This document shows positions 26,254 through 34,710 of a stretch of DNA of 64,000 nt, one piece after another (position 1 is the stretch's first letter; each line of letters begins with the position of its first letter). Under the pieces are notes generated by a model, which was given only the letters and a program-made list of their open reading frames with translations, did not search any database and was not told the DNA's origin. The position numbers were made by a program, and so were the translations under genes. Where the stretch lies: assembly GCA_963710205.1 (NCBI GenBank), contig CAVPZG010000005.1, positions 773,286-837,285 on the forward strand, given 5' to 3'. This DNA is from Pacificimonas sp963710205 (GTDB taxonomy: Bacteria > Pseudomonadota > Alphaproteobacteria > Sphingomonadales > Sphingomonadaceae).

Positions 26254-27480
26254 CTACACAATCATTTCCAGCGGCGCTGGATGACCCAAAAATGCCTCGG
26301 GGCTTGCGGAGCGTCCATAAGCTCCCGCCATGAAAACGGCAACAATATCGTCCACATCCGTTCGCGGCAGTCCCACTTTTTCACCAAGGCGGTCGAGCGG
26401 TGTGCAAAGGCAGCCCACGACATTCACCGTTTCCTCCTCGGGATGTGAAAAACGCCCGGCATTTGCCAGCGGATAATTGCGCCGGATTACGGTACCGAAA
26501 TTGCCGGATGCCGCCAGCTGGTGGTGAAGGCCCCCATCCGCGACCAGGAACGTCTGCCCTTCGGACTTTTTCCTGTCGACCACACGGGTCAGGTAGACGC
26601 CGCTCTCACCCACCAGATAGCGGCCCAGTTCGATAATGAACCTGGTATCCGCCAGTATCGCGGGACGCGCGGCCAGCGTTTCGGCGAGCGCCTTCCCGAT
26701 AACCTCAAGGTCCAGCGGCTCATCGCCGGGAAAATAGGGAAGACCGAAACCGCCCCCGATATTTGCTGTTGGCGGGGCGCAGGGCGCATGCTCCGACAGC
26801 GCCGCGACCAGCGCTATGCTCTGCCGCTGCGCCTCGATGATCGCGTCCTCGCGGAGATTTTGCGATCCGGCAAAAATATGGAAGCCGCGGAAATCGGCGC
26901 CGCTGTCGGCGATGCGCTCCAAGGCGGGAGGGACGAGATCAACGTCCATGCCGAAAGGCTTTGCGCCGCCGCCCATTCGCATTCCCGACCCCTTCAGGTC
27001 GAAGGGCGGATTGACCCTCAGCGCGGCGCGCAGCTGCTTTCCCAGATCTGCGGCGACCGAGATTGCCCGTTCCAGTTCGCCGGGCAATTCGATGTTCAGC
27101 GTAACGCCCGCCCCGATCGCCGCCGACAATTCGCGGTCGCGCTTGCCGGGACCGGCAAAGCTGATATGCGCCGGGTCGGTTCCGCTGGCAAGCGCAAGGC
27201 CAAGTTCACCCATCGACGCGATATCAAGACCGTCGACCTGGCCAGCGACATGGTCGATCACGGGCTGCCAGGGGTTGGCCTTGATGGCGTAATGCAGCAG
27301 CACATCTTCCGGCAACGCCGACCGCAGGGCTGCGATTTTGTGGTCGATCACGCTCCGGTCATAGACGAAGAGCGGCGTGTCGCCGGCCTGCTCCACCAGC
27401 GTGGACGCGCGCTCGCCGCCGATCAGCAGCTCGCCGTCAGCGGCGGCAGCGAATAATCCGGCGATGCGGGGATCATTCAT
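26254..27480 (-). CDS. Exosortase A-associated PLP-dependent decarboxylase
   Basis: A 408-aa fold-type III PLP enzyme of the diaminopimelate/ornithine decarboxylase superfamily. The PLP lysine is in LLHYAIKANPWQPVIDHVAG (about residue 68). The glycine loop NIGGGFGLPYFPGDEPLDLE binds the phosphate, and the late VVGCLCTPLDRLGEK holds the active-site Cys. Members in exosortase A loci sit beside an acyl-CoA ligase and ACP and may supply an amino-containing building block. It overlaps the ligase stop by 8 bp. Confidence 0.93.
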   Translation of the reverse strand: MNDPRIAGLFAAAADGELLIGGERASTLVEQAGDTPLFVYDRSVIDHKIAALRSALPEDVLLHYAIKANPWQPVIDHVAGQVDGLDIASMGELGLALASGTDPAHISFAGPGKRDRELSAAIGAGVTLNIELPGELERAISVAADLGKQLRAALRVNPPFDLKGSGMRMGGGAKPFGMDVDLVPPALERIADSGADFRGFHIFAGSQNLREDAIIEAQRQSIALVAALSEHAPCAPPTANIGGGFGLPYFPGDEPLDLEVIGKALAETLAARPAILADTRFIIELGRYLVGESGVYLTRVVDRKKSEGQTFLVADGGLHHQLAASGNFGTVIRRNYPLANAGRFSHPEEETVNVVGCLCTPLDRLGEKVGLPRTDVDDIVAVFMAGAYGRSASPEAFLGHPAPLEMIV

Positions 27481-28951
27481 ATTGCTTGGCTTCCTCTTTC
27501 AATGCCGTCCGGTCGATCTTGCCATTTGGCGAGCGAGGCAATCCGTCTTTCCATATCAGATGCTGCGGTTGCATGAATGTCGGCAGCGCAGCGGACATTG
27601 CCCGTCGGAACGCGGCCTTATCAGCATCTTTCGCGAGAACCGCAAACAGCAGGATCGCCTGTCCGAGCCGTTCGTCCTTCACACCAAATGCGGCAGCCTC
27701 GCTAACCAGGCCGGTCGCCTGAGCGGCCTCCTCGATTTCACCCGGACTGACGCGGTTGCCGCTCGTCTTGATCATGTCGTCGGCCCGCGCCTCGAAATAG
27801 AGCAGGCCATCCCTTCCCCGCCGCATGCGGTCGCCCGACCACACCGCCATACCGTCATAGCGTGAAAATGCCGGTGCCGGCCGGAAGCGGGCCGCAGTGC
27901 GCTCCGCGTCCCGCCAGTAACCCTGCGCCACAAGCGGTCCGCAATGCACCAGTTCACCCGGATCGTCAGGATCGGCCTCACTGCCGTCCGGACGCAGCAC
28001 GAAGAGTTCCGCATTCGGAATGGCGGAACCGATGGAATCCGGCTTTTCGAGCGCCAGAGCCGGATCGAGATAGGCTGACCGAAATGCTTCCGTCAGCCCG
28101 TACATCAGGAAAATGCGCGCCTCAGGAAAGCGCGACGCGAACGCGCGCGTCAGCCGCTCCGGCATATGCCCACCCGTATTTGTGAGCACACGCAGTGTAT
28201 CGCCCGCCCCTGTCCAGTCCTGCTCGTCCAGCTGCATCCAGAGGGGCGGCACGCAGGGCAATTGGGTGATGCGCTGTTCACGCACCCACTTCACCACGTC
28301 CCTTGGGAACAGATAATCGATCAGGACCACTGTTCCGCCCTGCCGAAATGCGGTCAGCACCTGATTGAGACCATAATCGAAGCTGATCGGCAGCGGCCCC
28401 AAAATGCGATCATCGCTCGACGTCCCAAGGTAGGCGGCCACACTTTCCGCACCCAGACAAAGATTCGCATGGCTGAGCATGACGCCCTTGGGCCGCCCGG
28501 TGCTGCCCGACGTGTAAAGGATCATGGCAAGATCGTCTGCGCGGCGCGGCACGGAAACCCCCGCATCCTGCGCATTGAGAGCCTGCCATTCATCCTCGAA
28601 GGCGATGATGGCGGCATCCGTTTCCACACTGCCGATGCGCGCGCGGTTCCCAAGCAGCATCAACGCGCCGCTGTCCGCCAGAATATGCTCGGCCTGCGCC
28701 GCCTTCAGCGCCGGATTGATCGGAATGGCGATACCGCCCGCCCGCATTACCGCCATCAGGCTGACAACCGTCTCGCAGGTCTTGGGCGCCCATATGCAGG
28801 CACGGTCGCCGGGCCTTAGGCCTCGCGCCCTGAGTGCCGACGCGACTGACGCGATTTCCGCCTCCAGAGCGCCATAGCAAAGGCTGCGCGCCTTTGTGAC
28901 CAAAGCCTCGTGCTCCGCTGGCTTTTCAAGGTGAAGCATATCGACGCGCAT
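27473..28951 (-). CDS. Exosortase A-associated acyl-CoA ligase (AMP-forming)
   Basis: A 492-aa ANL-family adenylating enzyme. The start at 28951 (MRVDMLHLEKPAEHE) overlaps the upstream stop as TGATG. The adenylation motif is MILYTSGSTGRPKGVMLSHA, with FLMYGLTEAFRSAYLDP (A5) and SGDRMRRGRDGLLYFEARAD (A7/A8). The C-terminal lysine motif is LPRSPNGKIDRTALKEE. It likely loads an acyl or amino-acyl group on the ACP encoded divergently at 29.7 kb, for modifying the exopolysaccharide. Confidence 0.94.
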   Translation of the reverse strand: MRVDMLHLEKPAEHEALVTKARSLCYGALEAEIASVASALRARGLRPGDRACIWAPKTCETVVSLMAVMRAGGIAIPINPALKAAQAEHILADSGALMLLGNRARIGSVETDAAIIAFEDEWQALNAQDAGVSVPRRADDLAMILYTSGSTGRPKGVMLSHANLCLGAESVAAYLGTSSDDRILGPLPISFDYGLNQVLTAFRQGGTVVLIDYLFPRDVVKWVREQRITQLPCVPPLWMQLDEQDWTGAGDTLRVLTNTGGHMPERLTRAFASRFPEARIFLMYGLTEAFRSAYLDPALALEKPDSIGSAIPNAELFVLRPDGSEADPDDPGELVHCGPLVAQGYWRDAERTAARFRPAPAFSRYDGMAVWSGDRMRRGRDGLLYFEARADDMIKTSGNRVSPGEIEEAAQATGLVSEAAAFGVKDERLGQAILLFAVLAKDADKAAFRRAMSAALPTFMQPQHLIWKDGLPRSPNGKIDRTALKEEAKQYE

Positions 28952-29580
28952 CAGCGGGGCAGGTCCAGTCTGATAAGGGTTGGCCGGGTTGCCGATAGCC
29001 GTCCCTGCCCCCGGCTGGCAAACTGCGTCGGACCAAGGCGCGCGAAGCTCGCCGTTCCGATTTCCACACCGCCCATCCGCACATGCGGGGCGAGCGACGC
29101 AAGGTTGTAATCGGCGATGCGGCTGTAGGACCAGTCGAGGTTGCGCTCTGCCATCCATGCGGCCGTGCCTGCCCATATCGCTGCGAAGGCACGCGACATC
29201 CTGTGGTCGGGGTGAACCCACAGACCCGTGTCCCAGGCACCCTGCGGCGGCGGAACCCAGCGCGCGGCAACCTCGTCCTCCTCAAAAGCAAGGCCCGTCA
29301 GCCAGTTCACGCCAACCAGATGATTCTCCTTGTACGCCGCAAGCGCCGCCATGCCCTGCGCGGCGCGGTAGGCAATCGTTCGCGCCGGCGCGTCTATCCG
29401 TCCGATCAGGCTGTCGGAATCAACGACGCGCGCACGATAACCTCGCGGCATGCCGGGCATGCCGGTACGCGGCACCGCAAGCAGTCGGTAGCGATGCCAG
29501 CCAAGCCCCGGAACCGGCGCTGTCAGCCGCGCTGCCATGTAGGAAAGCCAGTCGATCAGACCCAGATGAGAAACTGCCAA
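28951..29580 (-). CDS. Predicted GNAT-like acyltransferase of the exosortase A locus
   Basis: A 209-aa protein, first gene of the unit with the ligase and decarboxylase and overlapping the ligase start by one base. It has a GNAT-like look: a central beta-strand segment MAALAAYKENHLVGVNWLTG, then LWVHPDHRMSRAFAAIWAGT, where a CoA-binding loop would be. I do not recognise a precise family. Given the ligase and ACP next door it could transfer the activated acyl group to the polysaccharide. That role is inferred from context only. Confidence 0.7.
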   Translation of the reverse strand: MAVSHLGLIDWLSYMAARLTAPVPGLGWHRYRLLAVPRTGMPGMPRGYRARVVDSDSLIGRIDAPARTIAYRAAQGMAALAAYKENHLVGVNWLTGLAFEEDEVAARWVPPPQGAWDTGLWVHPDHRMSRAFAAIWAGTAAWMAERNLDWSYSRIADYNLASLAPHVRMGGVEIGTASFARLGPTQFASRGQGRLSATRPTLIRLDLPR

Positions 29581-29602
29581 TGCTGCGATTTCCCTGATTT
29601 CG

Positions 29603-29630
29603 TTGCACCACCGCGCCCTGACAGTATAAG
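29603..29630 (+). promoter_or_regulatory. Sigma-70-like promoter for the ACP-hydrolase operon
   Basis: TTGCAC (29603-29608) and TATAAG (29625-29630) are separated by 16 bp in the short divergent gap. Transcription would start near 29637, about 28 bp before the ACP start codon. The prediction rests on the hexamers alone. Confidence 0.45.
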
Positions 29631-29664
29631 CGCGGCCCTGTCAAAAGCAGCCCATGGGATCAGG

Positions 29665-29952
29665 ATGTCCGCCAAGATTGCCTCCAACGCCGGTATTACG
29701 GACGTCACGACCGAAGTGAGGACCGTCCTGCGCGATGTCCTCGCCCTTGATGTGGAAACCGCCCAGGGAATGGACGCCGATACGCCGCTGTTCGGCGCAT
29801 TGCCAGAACTCGATTCGATGGCTGTCGCAGGCCTTCTGACGGAACTTGAGGACCGGCTCGACATCCTGATCGACGATGACGAAGTGGACGGCGAACTGTT
29901 CGAGACGTTCGGTTCGCTCTGCGCTTTCATCCGGGCCAAGGTCGCCGCTTGA
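29665..29952 (+). CDS. Acyl carrier protein of the exosortase A locus
   Basis: A 95-aa acidic carrier protein. The phosphopantetheine serine is in the DSM motif of LPELDSMAVAGLLTELEDRL (about residue 51). The fold is three-helix ACP-like, with VLRDVLALDVE before and DGELFETFGSLCAFIRAKV after. The ATG at 29665 was chosen because the longer frame is antisense to the acetyltransferase gene. Its TGA overlaps the TTG start of hydrolase 2. It probably carries the group activated by the ligase on the opposite strand. Confidence 0.92.
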   Translation: MSAKIASNAGITDVTTEVRTVLRDVLALDVETAQGMDADTPLFGALPELDSMAVAGLLTELEDRLDILIDDDEVDGELFETFGSLCAFIRAKVAA

Positions 29953-30656
29953 CCCCGCCCGCCCCGGCGTTCCGCTATGCGCTGGAACGCGCCGGGGAAT
30001 TTGAAATGCCCGTCCTGCGGCGCGGCCGTGATAGCGGTCGTCTTTTCATTTTCGCGCAGCCCCTGTTTGAGGAACATAATCGCTGCCGCCGGCTGTTCGC
30101 CGATCTGGGTCGCGCGCTTGCTGACCGGTGCATCGCGAGCGCCCTTCCCGACCTGCCTCGCACCGGCGATCATGCGGACACAGAGCCCTTCGATCTTGCA
30201 ATGGCCAGAAAAGCCCTGGCAGCGTTCATTGCCCTGAATGAAGACCGTGATCCGGTCCTACTGTCGCTGCGCGGCGGTGCGCATCTATCGACAGTCCCTG
30301 CGCCGCACGTCGCCCTTGCGCCGGTTCTGGATGGAGAGCGTCTGCTCGTTGATCTGATCCGCAGCCATGCGGTCAGCGTCCGCGAACACACCGGCGCTTC
30401 CTTTGGCCGCGCCGATGCGGATGCCCTGTGGAAACAGGGGGCCACGCTCGTCATGGCGGGTCATGCCGTCAGCGCCGCCACGGCTGCCGGTCTGACCAGC
30501 GGCAGACCAATCCGTGCCGATCTGACCATCACCCTGTCAGGCGCGGACGCTGACGTTCCCGCACCAAGTGTCTGGCGCCAAGCCGATCCCGAGCCGACGC
30601 GGGACGCCGCCGAAGCAATCGCGGAGCGCCTCTCCGCCTGGCTGAACGACCAATGA
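29949..30656 (+). CDS. Exosortase A-associated hydrolase 2 (alpha/beta fold)
   Basis: A 235-aa alpha/beta-hydrolase-like protein. The start is TTG at 29949 (TTGA overlap with the ACP stop), because homologues carry about 25 residues before the first strand RLFIFAQPLFEEHNRCRRLF. At the expected nucleophile elbow it reads LLSLRGGAHLS, without Ser, Cys or Asp at the central position. It may therefore be a binding or non-catalytic member. It overlaps hydrolase 1 by 4 bp. Confidence 0.85.
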   Translation: MTPPAPAFRYALERAGEFEMPVLRRGRDSGRLFIFAQPLFEEHNRCRRLFADLGRALADRCIASALPDLPRTGDHADTEPFDLAMARKALAAFIALNEDRDPVLLSLRGGAHLSTVPAPHVALAPVLDGERLLVDLIRSHAVSVREHTGASFGRADADALWKQGATLVMAGHAVSAATAAGLTSGRPIRADLTITLSGADADVPAPSVWRQADPEPTRDAAEAIAERLSAWLNDQ

Positions 30657-31420
30657 TTACAACAGTCTTTTCTTGCAATCATGCATGGCTTGTCGGCAAC
30701 GTTCACGCGGCATCGAGGACGGTCGGCGTCGTCATTGTCACTGGCGGCGGCCAGGTCAGGGCGGGTCCGCAGCGCCTCTTCCTTCGGCTGGCGACCAATC
30801 TGTCAGGGCATGGCTTTCCTGTCATGCGTTTCGACCGGCGAGGTATTGGCGATTCGGACGGTGCTGACGAAGGCTTTGAGAATTGCGGCCCGGACATCGC
30901 CGCGGCTGCCGCCGAACTGCGCCGCGCGCAGCCGCAGGTCAGGCAGGTCGTGGGCATCGGGCTTTGCGATGGGGCAACGGCGATGCTGCTGGCGCCGCAT
31001 GAGCTCGATGGCATGGTGCTGCTCAACCCATGGGTGATCGAGGATGGCGCAGCGCTTACGGCAGTGGCCGTCGAGGCGCACTACCGCCGCAGATTGCTGC
31101 AACCCGCGGCCTGGCTGCGCCTGTTCAGCGGCAATGTGGATATTGGCATGGCGCTTCGCAGTTTGCTCGGTCGGAAGCGATCGCACGCGATGGGCAATCT
31201 CGAAATGCGGGTCGCCTCGGCCATCGACAGGACGGAGAAACCTCTCCATCTGATCCTGTCATCGCGCGACCGGACGGCGGACGCCTTTCGCCCGCTCGCG
31301 GAGTCGCGCAGAGGCAAATTTGCGACGTCGAAACTAATTCCCGCCGACCACGCCTTTTCCAGCGCCGACGCGGAAGCAGCCCTGTTTGCCGAGATCGGGA
31401 ATATCCTGACGGCCTGGTAG
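30653..31420 (+). CDS. Exosortase A-associated hydrolase 1 (alpha/beta fold)
   Basis: A 255-aa alpha/beta hydrolase. The oxyanion strand VGVVIVTGGGQVRAGPQRLF and FDRRGIGDSDG are conserved. The nucleophile elbow is GIGLCDGATA, so the nucleophile would be Cys rather than Ser. The late DHAFSSADAE supplies the His, and ILSSRDRTAD the acidic residue. It ends the ACP operon, and its stop codon lies within the 3' end of the convergent tRNA-Met gene. Its role in the exosortase system is not established. Confidence 0.9.
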   Translation: MITTVFSCNHAWLVGNVHAASRTVGVVIVTGGGQVRAGPQRLFLRLATNLSGHGFPVMRFDRRGIGDSDGADEGFENCGPDIAAAAAELRRAQPQVRQVVGIGLCDGATAMLLAPHELDGMVLLNPWVIEDGAALTAVAVEAHYRRRLLQPAAWLRLFSGNVDIGMALRSLLGRKRSHAMGNLEMRVASAIDRTEKPLHLILSSRDRTADAFRPLAESRRGKFATSKLIPADHAFSSADAEAALFAEIGNILTAW

Positions 31421-31491
31421 CGGAGGAGGGACTCGAACCCCCGACACGCGGATTATGATTCCGCTGCTCTAACCAGCTGAGCTACTCCGCC
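31415..31491 (-). tRNA. tRNA-Met (CAT), elongator type
   Basis: On the minus strand the gene starts GGCGGAGTAGCTCAGCTGGT and ends in an encoded CCA (31415-31417). The anticodon arm CGGAA-TCATAAT-CCG shows a CAT anticodon. The D arm GCTC...GAGC and T arm GTTCGAGTC are regular. The first pair is G-U as in the elongator, so it is not the initiator. The last six bases overlap the end of hydrolase 1. The promoter lies about 40 bp upstream. Confidence 0.94.
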
Positions 31492-31529
31492 CTGTCAGGA
31501 CCGAGCCACACAGGCTTTCAGGAGCGCGC

Positions 31530-31558
31530 GATATAGGCCCGCCCGTTTCGGCGGTCAA
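31530..31558 (-). promoter_or_regulatory. Promoter of tRNA-Met
   Basis: On the minus strand TTGACC (31553-31558) and TATATC (31530-31535) are 17 bp apart. The spacing and position (about 38 bp before the mature 5' end) fit a sigma-70 promoter for the tRNA gene. Confidence 0.75.
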
Positions 31559-31618
31559 CGCATTGCGGCGGCTCCCCTGCCGCCCTATGCGTTTTGGCAT
31601 CGTTTCGGGAGGATCCTC

Positions 31619-32629
31619 ATGGTTGCCAAAGTCATCGTCGCGCTGGCTGCGCTTGGGATAGCAATGGCGGCGCACGGACAGGAGGCGGCGGCGCAGGACG
31701 CTGGCAACTGGACCCTCGTCATTCACGGCGGTGCGGGCGTTCTGGAACGTGGCAGCATGACGCCAGACTATGAGGCCGGACAGCATGAAGCGCTCAAATC
31801 AGCACTTGAAGCCGGCAAGGCGATCCTCAGCGGCGGCGGCACATCCTTAGACGCCGTCCAGGCCGCAGTTCGCGTGCTTGAAGATCACCCTGGCTTCAAC
31901 GCCGGGCATGGCGCTGTCTTCAACGCGGCGGGTTCGATTGAACTGGACGCCGCCATCATGAATGGCGCGAATCGTGATGCCGGTGCGGTCGCCGGTATCA
32001 CGACCACGAAAAATCCCATCGACCTTGCTCGCGCCGTTATGGAAAAGAGCCCGCACGTCATGCTGCAAGGCACGGGCGCGGACGAGTTTTCACGCGAAAC
32101 CGGCCTCACGCAGGTTCCGAACAGCTATTTTGAAACTGACCGGCGCCGCGCGCAGCTTCAGGACATGCTCGGAGGTACGGAAACCAGCAGCGGCCTCAAT
32201 ATCGAGCGCAAATACGGCACCGTCGGCGCGGTGGCGCGCGACCAGGCAGGAAATCTCGCTGCCGCAACCTCCACGGGCGGAATGACCGGCAAGCGTTTCG
32301 GCCGGGTTGGAGACGTTCCGATCCTCGGTGCCGGAACCTATGCCGACAATGCCGCCTGTGCCGTCTCCGCCACGGGTGCGGGCGAATATTATATCCGTGC
32401 AAATGTCGCGGCCTCCATCTGCGCGCGCGTCCGCTATCTTGGCGAGGATGTGCAGAGGGCGGCCGACGCCGTGCAGGCCGATATGAAATCGCTCGGCGGT
32501 TCCGGCGGCGTGATCGTCGTGGGCGCCGACGGCACGCCAGCCTACAGTTTCAACAGCGAGGGCATGTACCGCGGCATGGCGCTGTCCGATGGCACGATGT
32601 CGACGGCAATCTATGGAGATGAAGAGTAG
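31619..32629 (+). CDS. Isoaspartyl peptidase/L-asparaginase (Ntn hydrolase), secreted
   Basis: A 336-aa plant-type asparaginase/beta-aspartyl peptidase. A signal peptide (KVIVALAALGIAMAAHGQEA) suggests the periplasm. The alpha subunit begins WTLVIHGGAGVLERG. The autocleavage site and catalytic Thr are in YGTVGAVARDQAGNLAAATS (about residue 202), followed by STGGMTGKRFGRVGD. The proenzyme is cut into two subunits. It hydrolyses isoaspartyl dipeptides or asparagine. It stands alone with no transporter or amino-acid gene next to it. Confidence 0.94.
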   Translation: MVAKVIVALAALGIAMAAHGQEAAAQDAGNWTLVIHGGAGVLERGSMTPDYEAGQHEALKSALEAGKAILSGGGTSLDAVQAAVRVLEDHPGFNAGHGAVFNAAGSIELDAAIMNGANRDAGAVAGITTTKNPIDLARAVMEKSPHVMLQGTGADEFSRETGLTQVPNSYFETDRRRAQLQDMLGGTETSSGLNIERKYGTVGAVARDQAGNLAAATSTGGMTGKRFGRVGDVPILGAGTYADNAACAVSATGAGEYYIRANVAASICARVRYLGEDVQRAADAVQADMKSLGGSGGVIVVGADGTPAYSFNSEGMYRGMALSDGTMSTAIYGDEE

Positions 32630-32719
32630 CGCGGCGGCGCAACTCCTGCCTATTTCACAACGTGAACGCCGCTCCGGTCATCCCGCCGGGGCGGCGCATT
32701 TTGATGGAGACTGTTTACA

Positions 32720-33658
32720 ATGACATTGCCCGCCATTCTTGAAGGCCGCCTGAAACTCCCCGCCATTGCCTCGCCGCTCTTCATCATTTCCAATCCCGAC
32801 CTCGTCATCGCGCAGTGCAAGGCTGGGGTCGTCGGCTCCTTCCCTTCCCTCAATGCCCGCCCCCTGCCCCAGTTCGAGGAATGGCTGCAGCGTCTGGATG
32901 CGGAACTGACCGAGGATGACGCGCCCTATGCCGTCAATCTGATCGTCCACAAATCCAACGACCGTCTGATGGACGACCTCGAACTCTGTGTGAAATACAA
33001 GGTTCCGCTGATCATCACGTCGCTGGGCGCGCGCGAGGACGTCAACGACGCCATCCACAGCTATGGCGGTATCGTCATGCACGATGTCATCAACGACAAG
33101 TACAGCCGCAAGGCCATAGAGAAAGGCGCGGATGGCCTGATTCCCGTCGCAGCCGGTGCGGGCGGCCATGCGGGCACGCTGTCGCCATTCGCGCTGATCC
33201 AGGAGATCCGCCAGTGGTTCGACGGGCCGGTCGCGCTGTCCGGCTCCATCGCGACCGGCGACGCCGTCCTTGCCGCGCAGGCGATGGGTGCCGATCTCGG
33301 CTATATCGGTTCCGCCTTCATCGCCACGAAGGAAGCGCGGGCGGAAGACGCCTATAAGAAGATGATCGTCGATTCCGCGGCGGAAGATATCGTTTATTCC
33401 AACCTGTTCACTGGTGTCCACGGCAACTATCTTGCGCCGTCTGTCCGCAATGCGGGCATGGACCCCGACAATCTTCCGGAAAGCGACCCGAGCGCCATGA
33501 ATTTCGGCTCTGGCGGCAGCGCGAAGTCAAAGGCCTGGAAGGATATCTGGGGCTGCGGTCAGGGCATTGGCGCGATCGATGAGATTCTTCCTGCGGGTGA
33601 ACTCGTCGCCAAGCTGATCCGGCAGTACGACGCTGCGCGAAAACGGCTGGCCATCTAG
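32720..33658 (+). CDS. Nitronate monooxygenase family flavoprotein
   Basis: A 312-aa FMN-dependent TIM-barrel enzyme of the nitronate monooxygenase/2-nitropropane dioxygenase family. The start is LPAILEGRLKLPAIASPLFI. It has the FMN phosphate site VAAGAGGHAGTLSPFALIQE (with the conserved HAG His) and ALSGSIATGDAVLAAQAMGA, then YIGSAFIATKEA. Substrates could be nitronates or an enoyl-type electron acceptor. The neighbours give no further clue. Confidence 0.9.
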   Translation: MTLPAILEGRLKLPAIASPLFIISNPDLVIAQCKAGVVGSFPSLNARPLPQFEEWLQRLDAELTEDDAPYAVNLIVHKSNDRLMDDLELCVKYKVPLIITSLGAREDVNDAIHSYGGIVMHDVINDKYSRKAIEKGADGLIPVAAGAGGHAGTLSPFALIQEIRQWFDGPVALSGSIATGDAVLAAQAMGADLGYIGSAFIATKEARAEDAYKKMIVDSAAEDIVYSNLFTGVHGNYLAPSVRNAGMDPDNLPESDPSAMNFGSGGSAKSKAWKDIWGCGQGIGAIDEILPAGELVAKLIRQYDAARKRLAI

Positions 33659-33723
33659 GGAACCCGCGCCGCTGCCCGCCGTTGGCGGGATAACACTCAA
33701 ACGCCTTCGGAAAGGGCAGTGGC

Positions 33724-34131
33724 ATGGAAATCGAAATGGAACTGTCTCTGGACGAAATCTGCCGCATCATCATTCGCGCCCGCGAATATGACGCGCAGGT
33801 TCCCGCTGTCGATCCCGATGACAGCAGCAACATGGCCGACGATGACGCCGTTGATGTCCTGGAAGACGAGACGAACACCTCTGTCGAGGAAGAGTTGAGC
33901 AGCGCTATCGACGATCTGTCAGAGGATGAGCAGGTCGAGCTTTACTGCCTGATGGCCGTCGGCCGCGGCGACTATGAGGCATCGGAATGGGAAGAGGCCA
34001 AGGAGGCCGTCGAAGGCGAAATCACCAGCTATTCCGAGGAACTGATGCAGGTGCCCGCACTTGCCTCCCTGCTTGAAACCGGTCTCGCCGCCTTTGGTAT
34101 GAGTTGTGACGATCTGGGCAGCGTCACCTGA
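33724..34131 (+). CDS. DUF3775-family protein
   Basis: A 135-aa highly acidic protein, common in alphaproteobacteria and of unknown function. The start is MEIEMELSLDEICRIIIRAR. The conserved core LSEDEQVELYCLMAVGRGDY and the C-terminal PALASLLETGLAAFGMSC are recognisable. There are no membrane segments or catalytic motifs. It converges on the RNA ligase-like gene with an 8-bp overlap of the ends. Confidence 0.82.
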   Translation: MEIEMELSLDEICRIIIRAREYDAQVPAVDPDDSSNMADDDAVDVLEDETNTSVEEELSSAIDDLSEDEQVELYCLMAVGRGDYEASEWEEAKEAVEGEITSYSEELMQVPALASLLETGLAAFGMSCDDLGSVT

Positions 34132-34633
34132 AGCGAAAGTCTCGCAGCTTTTCCCAAGGACCGCCACGATACCACCAGAGTGTCACACCATCGACCGTGA
34201 ATGACCAGGGCACGAAGTCGGCATCAAGTTGCTGGTACACCGCCTTGGCCTTTCTGGGCTCGACCTTGTTCTGCACCGTCACATGTGGCCGCCAGCCCTG
34301 GCTATCCTGTGGAACCAGTTGATGCCGCCACATGTCGGCCAGACGCGCCCGCAAGTCGCGCAGGGCCCCGCATTCGATCAGGATCGACGACCCTCGCCCC
34401 ATGAACGACATTCGGTCGGCGCGCGCCGGCATGGGCTTTTCATGCCGCGCTGCGCCTTTCACTTCGTCAACGATATCCACCGCCTGTGTGCCCGGCAGAT
34501 GATGAAACATGGTGAGGTGCGCGCGCAGGTAATTCCGCTCGGGCGGGAAATGCGCCTGACGCAGCGCGTCGAAACGGGCGAAAGCATGTTTATCGAGGAG
34601 GGCGGTCAGGATTAGCGGCGCGGTTTCCGTCAT
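34124..34633 (-). CDS. 2'-5' RNA ligase-family (2H phosphoesterase) protein
   Basis: A 169-aa 2H phosphoesterase. Both His-x-Thr motifs are present: LRAHLTMFHHL (about residues 37-47) and WRPHVTVQNKV (about 118-128). These line the cleft that hydrolyses 2',3'-cyclic phosphates or ligates 2'-5' bonds. It is slightly shorter than ThpR. The natural substrate is not predictable. It converges on the DUF3775 gene. Confidence 0.87.
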   Translation of the reverse strand: MTETAPLILTALLDKHAFARFDALRQAHFPPERNYLRAHLTMFHHLPGTQAVDIVDEVKGAARHEKPMPARADRMSFMGRGSSILIECGALRDLRARLADMWRHQLVPQDSQGWRPHVTVQNKVEPRKAKAVYQQLDADFVPWSFTVDGVTLWWYRGGPWEKLRDFRFR

Positions 34634-34710
34634 GCATGGTATCTCCTCGCGCAGGCCGCGGCTATCAAGGGCCAGCTTGCCGCAGGGAGCGGCATCTGTA
34701 GAAGCAACCG

